Assembly (NCBI GenBank): GCA_021323855.1
Contig: JAJPKE010000027.1
Span: forward strand, 62,001-126,000
Source: Chloroflexota bacterium
GTDB lineage: Bacteria > Chloroflexota > Ktedonobacteria > Ktedonobacterales > JADMIN01
DNA: 64,000 nucleotides
Direction: 5' to 3'
The position numbers and the translations under genes were made by a program. The stretch's first letter is position 1. Every line of letters begins with the position of its first letter. Shown here piece by piece: positions 35,170 to 42,635 of this stretch. The notes under the pieces are model-generated. The model had not been told where the DNA came from and searched no databases. It saw only the letters and a list, made by a program, of their open reading frames with translations.

Positions 35170-36237
35170 ATGGCAAACATGGCAAACATCGCAGTTATCG
35201 GCAGCGGCGCCTGGGGAACGACTCTTGCCCGTCTCGTTGCACTCGAACGAATACACCATGCCAGGTCACGCGGGGCATCAGCCAGTGAACCGATTGCCGA
35301 TGTCACGCTCTGGGAGCATATTCCAGAGCGCGCAGCGGAGATGCAATGGGGCCGCGAAAATCGCGCCTACCTGCCGGGATTTCCTCTGCCGGCCAATCTG
35401 CGGGTGACGGCGGATCTGGCGGATGCCGTGCGCGACCGCGATATCGTCTTGCTCGTCACGCCGTCGCAAAGCCTGCGCGCGAATATGCGCGCTTTAGCTC
35501 CGCACCTTATGCCGGGCGCGCTCCTCGTCTGCGCCAGCAAGGGCATCGAACTGGACACCAATCTTCGCATGACGGAGGTGATCGAGCAGGAAGCGCCAGC
35601 CGGAACGGTCGCCGCGACGCTGAGCGGGCCGAATCTGGCGCTGGAAATTGCGCAGGGATTGCCGGCTGCCTCTGTAGTAGCCTCGCGTGATGCGGCGGCG
35701 GCGGAGCGGGTGCGCGCCGCGCTCTCCACTGGCACGTTTCGCCTCTATACCAGCGATGATGTGGTTGGCGTAGAGCTTGGCGGCGCGCTGAAAAACATCG
35801 TTGCCATTGGCATTGGCATCAACGATGGCCTGCAATATGGCGACAACGCCAAAGCCTCGCTGATGACACGCGCGCTGACGGAAATCGCCCGGCTGGCACT
35901 GGCGGCTGGCGCCAATCCGCTGACGCTGGCCGGTCTGGCGGGGCTTGGTGATCTGATCGCCACCTGCACCAGCCCATTGAGCCGTAACCGTACCCTCGGC
36001 CTGGAGCTTGCCAAAGGGCGCAAGCTGGAGGAGGTGCTGGCCGAGCGCCATACGGTTGCGGAGGGCGTGACGACTACTCGTGCGGCGCTGCAAATGGCGG
36101 AGAAGCTGGGCGTTGAGTTGCCGGTGACTGCGGAGGTGGCGCGCGTGCTGTTTGAGGGCAAACCAGTGCGCGAGGCAGTCAAATCGCTGATGATCCGCGA
36201 TCCCAAGCGCGAACTCGAAGGATTTGATGAGGTATAG
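35170..36237 (+). CDS. gpsA: Glycerol-3-phosphate dehydrogenase [NAD(P)+]
   Basis: A 355-residue enzyme that reduces dihydroxyacetone phosphate to sn-glycerol 3-phosphate for phospholipid synthesis. Rossmann motif IAVIGSGAWGTTLA is at residues 7-20, SKGIELDTNLRMTEVI and SGPNLALEIAQGLP follow, the catalytic lysine region is VELGGALKNIVAIGIGI, and the C-terminal signature is LAGLAGLGDLIATCTSPLSRNRTLGLELAKG. Compared with E. coli GpsA it has a small insertion after residue 30 (ARSRGASASEPIADVTLW). AGAGGGG precedes the ATG. It converges on the universal stress protein gene. Confidence 0.95.
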   Translation: MANMANIAVIGSGAWGTTLARLVALERIHHARSRGASASEPIADVTLWEHIPERAAEMQWGRENRAYLPGFPLPANLRVTADLADAVRDRDIVLLVTPSQSLRANMRALAPHLMPGALLVCASKGIELDTNLRMTEVIEQEAPAGTVAATLSGPNLALEIAQGLPAASVVASRDAAAAERVRAALSTGTFRLYTSDDVVGVELGGALKNIVAIGIGINDGLQYGDNAKASLMTRALTEIARLALAAGANPLTLAGLAGLGDLIATCTSPLSRNRTLGLELAKGRKLEEVLAERHTVAEGVTTTRAALQMAEKLGVELPVTAEVARVLFEGKPVREAVKSLMIRDPKRELEGFDEV

Positions 36238-36258
36238 TGCGCTTTCTGGACACACAGA

Positions 36259-36293
36259 AGCCGGTGGAACGAGTACCATTCGCTCCACCGGCT
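36259..36293. terminator. Hairpin between convergent gpsA and the stress protein gene
   Basis: A 14-base stem with one mismatch (AGCCGGTGGAACGA with TCGCTCCACCGGCT) 22 bases after the gpsA stop. The following text is ATTTCACTTTT on the plus strand. It can serve both convergent genes as a terminator. Confidence 0.65.
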
Positions 36294-36317
36294 GATTTCA
36301 CTTTTGGGTCGGTTCCT

Positions 36318-36953
36318 TTAGCGGCTTGCAGGCATCGCTTCCTGGCGCGTGGTTTTTGCGCTCTCGGCGCCGCCGGTTTCGCAACGCTGGCCGCGAATCG
36401 TCCAGACGCGGCAGGGCGCATTCTTCAGCACGTAGTCCACTGTGTTGCCGAGATCAAAGTGGCCGCCAAGCCCAAGCTGATACGGCAACCCCACGACGAG
36501 CAGCGAACATTCATGCGCCGCCGCTTCGTCTACCAGGCTTTGGCCGAAGTTGCGCGACTGCAAAATCTCCGGTTGGATGCGCACATGCAACTGCTCAGCG
36601 ATGTATGCCGCGCGGTCCAACGCCTCGTTGGCCGCCTGCGTTTCCTGTGGCATTTCGTCGTCAAGCGCCAGCTTACGTGGCACTTCGATTCCATAGACGA
36701 CGTAGACGTTCACTTTTTTCGCTTTGGCCAGCGTACAGGCCAGCGAAACGACTTCATCATCAACCTTCTTACCGCTGATGGCGACAAGAACGTTACGTTT
36801 GGTCTGGATACGTTGCCCGTCTTCGCCTTCGGTCAGCGGCAACATATCCGGCTTTGGCGCATTCCCGTTAGGTTGGCCCGGCTCCGGGTGCTGGCCATCA
36901 ATCACTTTGGCTGCACGACCGGCTGGGAACCCCAACCGCTCAAAAAGCCCCAC
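36318..36953 (-). CDS. Universal stress protein family protein
   Basis: A 211-residue protein. The start is a GTG with AGGAGG 8 bases before it, which is stronger than the ATG 45 bases further up. After a 50-residue N-terminal extension, KRNVLVAISGKKVDDEVVSLACTLAKAKKVNVYVVYGIEVPRKL begins the USP domain and SLLVVGLPYQLGLGGHFDLGNTVDYVLKNAPCRVWTIRG ends it, with the G-2x-G-9x-G-type nucleotide loop altered. The domain binds nucleotides or other ligands in stress responses. Specific role unknown. Confidence 0.8.
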   Translation of the reverse strand: MGLFERLGFPAGRAAKVIDGQHPEPGQPNGNAPKPDMLPLTEGEDGQRIQTKRNVLVAISGKKVDDEVVSLACTLAKAKKVNVYVVYGIEVPRKLALDDEMPQETQAANEALDRAAYIAEQLHVRIQPEILQSRNFGQSLVDEAAAHECSLLVVGLPYQLGLGGHFDLGNTVDYVLKNAPCRVWTIRGQRCETGGAESAKTTRQEAMPASR

Positions 36954-37401
36954 AGCCCTATCCTCCTGAGACACCATACGCAACGCTGCGAACGGCATCT
37001 GTTTTTAACATAAAAGTGCGACTCGTTTGCAACAAAAAAGGCACCGAGGTCGGCGGCAGATCAGGCTACAACAGTTAGCCCATCTGTTCGTACTCTCTAA
37101 GCGCGCGGTGCGCGCCATCCGCCATCCCAGCACCTCTACGCCTGCACCGCACATTTTATGCCTGTGCGATATCTGGCATATACAAATATTGATTGTTTGC
37201 CTGAGCCAGCACATGACATAATCGCATGTCATTTCTGACCCACATTAGTATACCACACGATGTCTAGGGGTCGTCCAGCTTCTAGTTATGTAGAACCACG
37301 ACGCGAGAAATACGTCTCTTTCAGAACCGGCCCGAACCAGCAAATGGGTGAGCGCAAAATGTGACAAAAAGTGAGGGGTCCACGAGTAGAGTCGAATCGT
37401 A
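36954..37401. other. Intergenic region with inverted repeat and extended -10 on the minus strand
   Basis: About 450 bases without a recognised gene. On the minus strand TGGTATACT (37255-37247) is an extended -10 element, followed 15 bases on by ATGACAT-AATCGC-ATGTCAT (37232-37213), a perfect 7-6-7 inverted repeat. A shorter GC-rich inverted repeat GCGCGC-GGT-GCGCGC lies at 37101-37115 and a T-run (TTTTTTG) at about 37040. This suggests a regulated, long leader for the stress protein gene. No tRNA is seen. Confidence 0.5.
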
Positions 37402-37611
37402 TTAATGCCGCTGTCTATAGACAAGGGCATAGTAGACGACTGCCGCGAACACATTGAAAAGAATGAAGGCGACCATCCAATCGAGCTTTGCGTCATTCGT
37501 CATCAGGCCAGGAAGGTAGTCACTTTTCAACATGTCGTTGAACATCCAGAGCCAAAAGGCTATCAACGGGATGATGAAAATCAACGGAATCAATGGACTG
37601 AGCTGAGTCAT
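37402..37611 (-). CDS. Small membrane protein, PLDc_N-like
   Basis: A 69-residue protein with two hydrophobic helices (IPLIFIIPLIAFWLWMFNDML and WMVAFILFNVFAAVVYYALV) that matches the PLDc_N (phospholipase D nuclease N-terminal-type) domain pattern: 'W...D......K..W...v.....ia...Y'. AGGAG precedes the ATG. It is the last gene of the regulator-CPBP-membrane protein operon, 27 bases after the CPBP gene. Domains of this type occur alone as small proteins of unknown role. Confidence 0.75.
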   Translation of the reverse strand: MTQLSPLIPLIFIIPLIAFWLWMFNDMLKSDYLPGLMTNDAKLDWMVAFILFNVFAAVVYYALVYRQRH

Positions 37612-37638
37612 TGTTTGCTCCTATCCTTTCGTAATTGT

Positions 37639-38460
37639 TTACCCTTGTGCAGGTGTAGACATCCACTGCGAACGCATCTTCTGGGCGATGGAGTCGCCAA
37701 TGCCATGAAACACGAGATCGGCGCTGAAGTGCGCCAGCATCGCCGCTTCCAGGCCATAGCGCCAGAAGAGATAGCCTGCGGCGACACCGACGAGACCGTT
37801 GAGGATAATGGCGCGCAGGACCAATAGCGGTGTCAGCTTCACCAGCGCGGCGGTGGCTGGTAGATGCGCCAGCCCAAAGATCACCGCCGCAAGGATGTTG
37901 GCAAGCCAGAACGCGCCAACCGTCGGCAAGCCGCCAGGCAGATGCCAGACGAAACCAATCAGCCACGCCAGCAAAGAGAGCAGGAAGAGGCGAAGCAATA
38001 GCTCCTCGTCAATCCCGCCATAGAACGACGCCAGCAAGCGTTTCCAGAGCGCCGGAATGGGGAAATTTTCGCGCATAGTCTTGGGCAGGCGTGGCCAGAA
38101 CACCGTAATTTCCAAGATCAGCATGACCACTGATGACGTAATGCCGAGAATCAAGGCCGGGGCGATCATCGTCAGCGCCTGCGCGCCCACGTTTTTGCCG
38201 GCTAACAATCCTTCGAGCAACGGCGCGCCCAGCCCAATATGATGCGCGATAAGCAATCCGAGGCCGGTTGCCACGCCAACGAGTACGACGCCCTGCGCGC
38301 TCTGAAGCAGGATCAGCACCCACATGGGCCGGTGCATCTTCTCTTGCGCCTTTTTGAGCGCATCGCCGCCAAGCGCCAGCGTGTACGGCATGACACAGGC
38401 GATCCCGATCAATCCGGCGCCAAATAAAATGCCGAATTCCGGCCAGGAGAATGCTGCCAT
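37639..38460 (-). CDS. CPBP family intramembrane glutamic protease
   Basis: A 273-residue membrane protein with several helices. The family active-site motifs are EExxxR in DEELLLRLF (GGIDEELLLRLFLLS), the FxxxH-type motif in FGLAHLPATA and a third block LEAAMLAHFSADLVFH. CPBP (CaaX-type) proteases act in the membrane, often in bacteriocin self-immunity or signal protein processing. The first 110 residues form three helices before the protease part. It is 9 bases after the regulator gene, so co-transcribed. Confidence 0.9.
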   Translation of the reverse strand: MAAFSWPEFGILFGAGLIGIACVMPYTLALGGDALKKAQEKMHRPMWVLILLQSAQGVVLVGVATGLGLLIAHHIGLGAPLLEGLLAGKNVGAQALTMIAPALILGITSSVVMLILEITVFWPRLPKTMRENFPIPALWKRLLASFYGGIDEELLLRLFLLSLLAWLIGFVWHLPGGLPTVGAFWLANILAAVIFGLAHLPATAALVKLTPLLVLRAIILNGLVGVAAGYLFWRYGLEAAMLAHFSADLVFHGIGDSIAQKMRSQWMSTPAQG

Positions 38461-38469
38461 GATGTCGCC

Positions 38470-39042
38470 TCATTTCTGTTCAGTCGTGTTGTTCTGTGGG
38501 GCGTCGGCGTCTGGGAAGACAATCATCGTGAGCAGGCGACGACGCCGCTGCGGCGATGGATCATTCTGCAAGTATGGCATGAGCGCCTGGGCAACTGCTG
38601 TCGCGGCCTGCACGAATTCCTCGTCGCTGAGATAGAGTGGCGTTTGGTGGTAGCTTACGCCGTCTGCAAGCGGATTGATTGGCTCCTCTGGCGCGCTTTG
38701 CTGAAGGTAGCGGGTGAAATCGCCAAGCAGCATGGCGACAAAGAGCGTGAAGTAGCGCAGATGGTCCTCGCGCGAAGCCTTCGCCATATCAGCAGGGCTG
38801 AGAACGGCGTTATCTTCCACGAGCGCATACATCTTCTCGGTAGCGCCACGCACCTGCCGTTCAGAGACGATGCGCAGCAGTCCCGAATGGGTTAATTTGC
38901 CAAGATGGTGATAGAGCGTGGCCTGGGGAATATCCGGCAGCAGTTCGCTCAATTGGCGCGCAGTGAGTTGGCGACGCGCCACCGCTGCCAGCAGGCGCAG
39001 GCGCACAGGATGCAGTATCAAGTCAGCGCGGTCGGTTGCCAT
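38470..39042 (-). CDS. ArsR-like winged-helix transcriptional regulator
   Basis: A 190-residue regulator. Winged helix: LILHPVRLRLLAAVARRQLTARQLSELLPDIPQATLYHHLGKLTHSGLLRIVSERQVRGATEKMYALV, where PQATLYHHLGKL is the recognition helix. The remaining 110 residues are helical and may bind a ligand or protein. It is the first gene of a three-gene operon; the two palindromes overlapping its promoter suggest autoregulation. Confidence 0.9.
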   Translation of the reverse strand: MATDRADLILHPVRLRLLAAVARRQLTARQLSELLPDIPQATLYHHLGKLTHSGLLRIVSERQVRGATEKMYALVEDNAVLSPADMAKASREDHLRYFTLFVAMLLGDFTRYLQQSAPEEPINPLADGVSYHQTPLYLSDEEFVQAATAVAQALMPYLQNDPSPQRRRRLLTMIVFPDADAPQNNTTEQK

Positions 39043-39049
39043 AAATTTT

Positions 39050-39108
39050 CTCCAAATTTTTGGAGTATTCTAAGTATTTAGAATAATGTGATGGCATCTG
39101 GTTGTCAA
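39050..39108 (-). promoter_or_regulatory. Promoter with two palindromic operators, regulator operon
   Basis: On the minus strand TTGACA (39108-39103) and TATTCT (39085-39080) are separated by 17 bases, a strong promoter. ATTCTAA-GTAT-TTAGAAT (39067-39084), a perfect 7-4-7 inverted repeat, covers the -10, and CTCCAAAT-TTTTGGAG (39050-39065) with one mismatch lies just downstream near the regulator start. Binding of the adjacent winged-helix protein to one or both is likely (inference). Confidence 0.65.
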
Positions 39109-39210
39109 GGGGGTAACAGATAATAAGCAAATGGCCCCCTGTGTTGCTGCCATCTTCTCGAAGGTTTAGAATGGAATTGGGACGATTCGCAAAAAATCAG
39201 GAACACTGAG

Positions 39211-39750
39211 ATGGCGACGATAGATAGAACAGATACAACCGGCGCTCAATCTGAGACGCCAGCCGAACGCAGGGAGTGGGCCAGCCCCGGTGTGAGCATC
39301 CGCAAACGTTGGCTCACCGGCATCGGCGTGGCGCTGGCGGCGGCGGTATTCTTCGTCATTGCGCTGTCGCAGGGCGCCTCGATGGTGGTCAGCACGATCA
39401 TCGGCGTCGTCTTCATCGGCTGCTTTGTCTGGTATCTACGTATCGTCGCACCCACACCTTTTACGATCACGCTCGATGAACAGGGCGTCGCGCGCAGAGA
39501 GGGCAAAGCGAGCGGCAATAGTGAGCCGGTGACGATTCTCTGGGCCAACATCGCCAAGATCAAAGAAGAACATTTCAAGAACGGCACATCGGTCAGCCTG
39601 ACGGTCTATAAGCGTGTAGGCGAACGCGGGCTGCATCGCGCCTGGGTCGTCTATCGGGATGACATTCCACATTTCGATGAACTCGTCGCCGCCATGCGGT
39701 CACATCTGCCGGAGGGCCGCCCCTGGAATCGTGAGCAGATTCACGAATGA
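39211..39750 (+). CDS. Membrane protein with bacterial PH-like domain
   Basis: A 179-residue protein. Two adjacent helices (WLTGIGVALAAAVFFVIALSQG and MVVSTIIGVVFIGCFVWYLRIV) are followed by a soluble part, APTPFTITLDEQGVARREGKASGNSEPVTILWANIAKIKEEHFKNGTSVSLTVYKRVGERGLHRAWVVYRDDIPHFDELVAAM. The strand pattern resembles YcxB/bPH domains that follow a two-helix anchor. Function unknown. It is divergent from the regulator operon. Confidence 0.75.
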   Translation: MATIDRTDTTGAQSETPAERREWASPGVSIRKRWLTGIGVALAAAVFFVIALSQGASMVVSTIIGVVFIGCFVWYLRIVAPTPFTITLDEQGVARREGKASGNSEPVTILWANIAKIKEEHFKNGTSVSLTVYKRVGERGLHRAWVVYRDDIPHFDELVAAMRSHLPEGRPWNREQIHE

Positions 39751-39837
39751 CGGCAAAATCGTCGCTTTCCTGACATCTCACCATCTGTCCGGCTATCTGG
39801 CGCTGTCGTTTTGGAGCATCGAGGGGATATTGCAGAC

Positions 39838-40059
39838 ATGGGTATACGTGATTTGCCGTTCTGGGCGCGTTTCGCTGGCCAACTCGCCGACATGGGCATG
39901 GATACGCTGGGCGCCAAGCGCTGCGCAACCAAAGGCCATAAGTGGCGCGATGTCAAAATGGTAGTGCTGCGCAAAGATGGTGGCGTGGATGAATATGAGC
40001 GTGGCACGGCGCAACGCTGCGTGCGCTGCGGCGAAGTGCGCCAGAAGGGGACCGCGTAA
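39838..40059 (+). CDS. Small basic protein with cysteine pair
   Basis: A 73-residue protein, MGIRDLPFWARFAGQLADMGM, then GAKRCATKGHKWRDVKMVVL and the C-terminal RGTAQRCVRCGEVRQKG. Three cysteines and one histidine (C, H, CxxC) could bind zinc. AGGGGA lies about 9 bases before this ATG; an in-frame TTG at 39811 would add nine residues. The next gene starts right after its stop, so they are coupled. Function unknown. Confidence 0.6.
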   Translation: MGIRDLPFWARFAGQLADMGMDTLGAKRCATKGHKWRDVKMVVLRKDGGVDEYERGTAQRCVRCGEVRQKGTA

Positions 40060-41376
40060 GTGGCTGGCATGAACGCCGTTGACCTGATTCGCCGCAAACG
40101 CGATGGCGAGGCGCTGTCCGCCGAGGCGATTGATTGGCTGGTGCAGTCCTATACCCGTGGCGAGGTGGCGGACTATCAGATGTCCGCCTTCCTGATGGCG
40201 GTTCTCTGGCGTGGAATGAGCCGTGCAGAGACCGTCGCGCTGACGCTCTCGATGCTGCATTCCGGCGTGGAACTGCTCGTGCGCGAGCATCTGACGCCGG
40301 TGGCTGATAAGCACAGCACCGGCGGCGTCGGTGACAAGGTGACGCTGGCGGTTGCGCCCCTGGTTGCTGCCTGTGGGTTGCCCGTCGCCAAGATGACGGG
40401 GCGCGGGCTGGGACATACCGGCGGCACGGTGGATAAGCTCGAATCCATCGGTGGCCTGCGCACCGAACTCAGCCAGAGCGAATTCCTTGATCTGCTGAGC
40501 AAACATGGTCTCGCGCTTTCCGCCCAATCCAGCGAACTGGCGCCCGCCGATGGCAAGATGTACGCGCTCCGTGATGTAACAGGCACCGTTGAGAGCATCC
40601 CACTGATCGCCGCGAGCATCATGAGCAAAAAGCTGGCGGTTGGGCCGTCTCACCTCTTGCTGGATGTCAAAGTCGGCTCCGGCGCGTTTATGAAGAATGA
40701 ACAGGATGCACGCCAGCTTGCTGAGACGATGGTACGTATCGGCATAGATGCTGGCGTTCGCACGGTGGCGCTGCTCTCCGCGATGGAGCAGCCGCTTGGC
40801 CGCGCCATCGGCAATGCGCTGGAGGTGGCGGAGGCGGTGGACATCTTGCGTGGCGCAGGTCCGGCAGATGTCACAGAGATTTGCCTGCATGAAACGGCGA
40901 CTCTGCTGGCGATGGCCGGCCTGGTGGCGGATGAGGCGGAGGGCCATGCGAGCGCCGAACGCGCCATCCGCGATGGCTCCGGGCTGGCGAAACTCGCTGA
41001 AGTGGTAGCGGCGCAGGGCGGCGAAGCGGCGCAGATCGAGGACACATCGCGCCTGCCGGTTGCTCCTGTGCGTGAAACCGTGCCAGCGCCACAAAGTGGC
41101 TATATCGCGGCTATTGATGCCGAGCATATTGGCATGGCGTCGGTGCATCTGGGTGCGGGGCGGCAGCGCAAGGGCGACCCGATAGATCACGCGGTCGGTC
41201 TGATGTTGCTGGCGAAGGTTGGCGACCATCTCGAAGCCGGTGCGCCGCTGATCGAGGTGCATGCGCGCACGGCTGAGCAGGCGCAATCCATCCGCGCAGA
41301 ACTGTTGAGCGCGTACATCTGGAGCGAACAGCCCCCCTTGACAAGTCCGCTGCTTCTTGGTAGCGTGTCGAGCTAA
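40060..41376 (+). CDS. Pyrimidine-nucleoside phosphorylase / thymidine phosphorylase
   Basis: A 438-residue class II nucleoside phosphorylase. Phosphate-site blocks DKHSTGGVGDKVTLAVAPLVAACGLPVAKMTGRGLGHTGGTVDKLESIGG and the SELAPADGKMYALRDVTGTVESIPLIAASIMSKKLA region match Pdp/DeoA. The C-terminal 70 residues form the PYNP_C domain (VPAPQSGYIAAIDAEHIGMASVHLGAGRQRKGDPIDHAVGLMLLAKVGDHLEAGAPLIEVHA). The GTG start is favoured because AGGGG lies 8 bases upstream; the ATG 9 bases further on is too far. It salvages uridine or thymidine to base and (deoxy)ribose 1-phosphate. Confidence 0.95.
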   Translation: MAGMNAVDLIRRKRDGEALSAEAIDWLVQSYTRGEVADYQMSAFLMAVLWRGMSRAETVALTLSMLHSGVELLVREHLTPVADKHSTGGVGDKVTLAVAPLVAACGLPVAKMTGRGLGHTGGTVDKLESIGGLRTELSQSEFLDLLSKHGLALSAQSSELAPADGKMYALRDVTGTVESIPLIAASIMSKKLAVGPSHLLLDVKVGSGAFMKNEQDARQLAETMVRIGIDAGVRTVALLSAMEQPLGRAIGNALEVAEAVDILRGAGPADVTEICLHETATLLAMAGLVADEAEGHASAERAIRDGSGLAKLAEVVAAQGGEAAQIEDTSRLPVAPVRETVPAPQSGYIAAIDAEHIGMASVHLGAGRQRKGDPIDHAVGLMLLAKVGDHLEAGAPLIEVHARTAEQAQSIRAELLSAYIWSEQPPLTSPLLLGSVSS

Positions 41377-41423
41377 CGTCATCTGATCGAATTTCATACA
41401 GTGTTTGTCTGACATTCGAACTA

Positions 41424-41452
41424 TTGCTGCCTGGTATGTAAACGTGTATACA
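41424..41452 (+). promoter_or_regulatory. Promoter of the DUF4383-like gene
   Basis: TTGCTG, 17 bases, TATACA, with A+T-rich text downstream; the next gene starts 38 bases later. The site is also a partial palindrome (ACGTGTATACATGTG). Confidence 0.5.
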
Positions 41453-41489
41453 TGTGTTGTATGCAGAGGTATGGGAATAAGGTGGTGCT

Positions 41490-42590
41490 ATGCAACTGCC
41501 ACAAATCAACAGTGTTGCCCGTCTTTATGCGCTCTTTCTTGGCGGTGTGTTGTTGGTTGTTGGCCTGCTCGGCTGGATCCCCGCGCTGACGCCGCACGGC
41601 GCGCTGCTCGGTGTCTTCGGCGTCAATCCGCTGCATAACATCGCCCACATCCTCACCGGCGCGATAGGCGTAGTTGCGGGTCTCCTCATCTCGGATCGTT
41701 CGGCGCGCTTTTACACGGCAATGATGTGCGTCCTCTATGGCGCGCTGGCGCTGCTGGGCTTTTTACAGGTAGCCATATTACAGGTCTTCGCCTTCAACCT
41801 TCCCGATAATCTGCTGCATACTGCCATTTTTGTGCTGTCGCTGCTGGTGTACCTGAGCGCGATTTTTGAGCAACGGACGCTCGACCGGCTTGCCGATCAC
41901 GCGCAGGTGGCCGGACCAAACCAGATGGGGATGCAACCCAACAATTATGCCGCTGCCACCGTGGGAGGCGGGCAGGCTGAGCAACTCGATTTTGCGCAGG
42001 TGGTGCGCAATCGCTGGGATAACGTGCGGGGGACGCCTGCTGCGCAGAATGGGTCGAATGCTCCCTACAATGCTGGCGCCACCGATACTGTACGCGCGCT
42101 CGAAGAGCATGTGGCCTATCTGGAAGGCCAGTTGCGCGACCTCAAGCAGCAGGTGGACCGGCTGCTGCTCTTGGAATGGGATGTCACGCAACTGAAAAAT
42201 GGGCGCAGCGTCGTTCCCGGACAAACACCGGCGCCGCAATCGCTTAGCCCTGCCAGCCAGGTGCCAGCGCGCCCGGCTGGTGGCGTGGTCTCCATGCCCA
42301 ACAGGCAAACCTACCAGTCCGATGGCCCGCAACAAGGTGGTTGGCCACAGCCGCCATATCTACCGCAGAATCCCCAGAATCCCCAGAATCCCCAGAATCC
42401 CCAGAACCCCGTTGCGCCGCTCCGGCCACCGGCCCCCAACATTTACGCGCCGGATCCCGCGAACAATGGCAGAAGCACCAATTATGGGATGGGTAGCGCA
42501 CGCTCAAACTACAACACCCTGCAAAACGCTAGCGACGGCTCCTGGCCCTCGGATGGTGGCTTTGACCAGGCAGAGTGGCCGTCTCTATGA
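41490..42590 (+). CDS. DUF4383-like membrane protein with proline/asparagine-rich tail
   Basis: A 366-residue protein. Four hydrophobic helices in residues 8-125 (LYALFLGGVLLVVGLLGW, NPLHNIAHILTGAIGVVAGLL, MMCVLYGALALLGFL, LHTAIFVLSLLVYLSAIF) match the DUF4383 pattern with 'FGVNPLHNIAHILTGAIGV'. Residues 190-230 form a probable coiled coil (VRALEEHVAYLEGQLRDLKQQVDRLLLLEWDVTQL). The rest is disordered, with five Q-N-P repeats. Helix 2 with NxxHnxxH could bind a ligand. Function unknown. Confidence 0.8.
   Translation: MQLPQINSVARLYALFLGGVLLVVGLLGWIPALTPHGALLGVFGVNPLHNIAHILTGAIGVVAGLLISDRSARFYTAMMCVLYGALALLGFLQVAILQVFAFNLPDNLLHTAIFVLSLLVYLSAIFEQRTLDRLADHAQVAGPNQMGMQPNNYAAATVGGGQAEQLDFAQVVRNRWDNVRGTPAAQNGSNAPYNAGATDTVRALEEHVAYLEGQLRDLKQQVDRLLLLEWDVTQLKNGRSVVPGQTPAPQSLSPASQVPARPAGGVVSMPNRQTYQSDGPQQGGWPQPPYLPQNPQNPQNPQNPQNPVAPLRPPAPNIYAPDPANNGRSTNYGMGSARSNYNTLQNASDGSWPSDGGFDQAEWPSL
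42366..42410 (+). repeat. Five tandem copies of a 9-base unit inside a coding region
   Basis: CAGAATCCC repeats five times (last copy CAGAACCCC) and encodes a run of Gln-Asn-Pro units in the disordered tail of the DUF4383-like protein. Slippage could change its length without shifting the frame. Confidence 0.9.
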
Positions 42591-42592
42591 TT

Positions 42593-42630
42593 CCCCCTCT
42601 CCTCGCGAGGAGAGGGGGCCAGGGGGTGAG
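42593..42630. repeat. Perfect 26-base palindrome, CCCTCTCC family, between convergent genes
   Basis: CCCCCTCTCCTCG and its exact complement CGAGGAGAGGGGG lie at 42593-42618, then CCAGGGGGTGAGG. It is the same family as 8476-8514 and 63329-63360. It sits between the convergent DUF4383-like and MFS genes, so it may also work as a two-way terminator. Confidence 0.85.
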
Positions 42631-42635
42631 GACTG

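Noticed and set aside
34901..35185. 94-residue minus-strand frame in the pgeF-gpsA spacer
   Set aside because: Its start lies inside gpsA and its ribosome site is weak; text is dominated by Asp from the ATC/GTC repeat.
37099..37116. GCGCGC-GGT-GCGCGC as a terminator
   Set aside because: Short stem with no T-tract; it is recorded only as part of the intergenic description.
39793..41415. 540-residue minus-strand frame over the nucleoside phosphorylase
   Set aside because: Shadow of the phosphorylase, which has all catalytic motifs; no domain is recognisable in the antisense product.
42366..42410. CRISPR-like array in the CAGAATCCC repeats
   Set aside because: The units are direct 9-base coding repeats without spacers, so it is a coding microsatellite.
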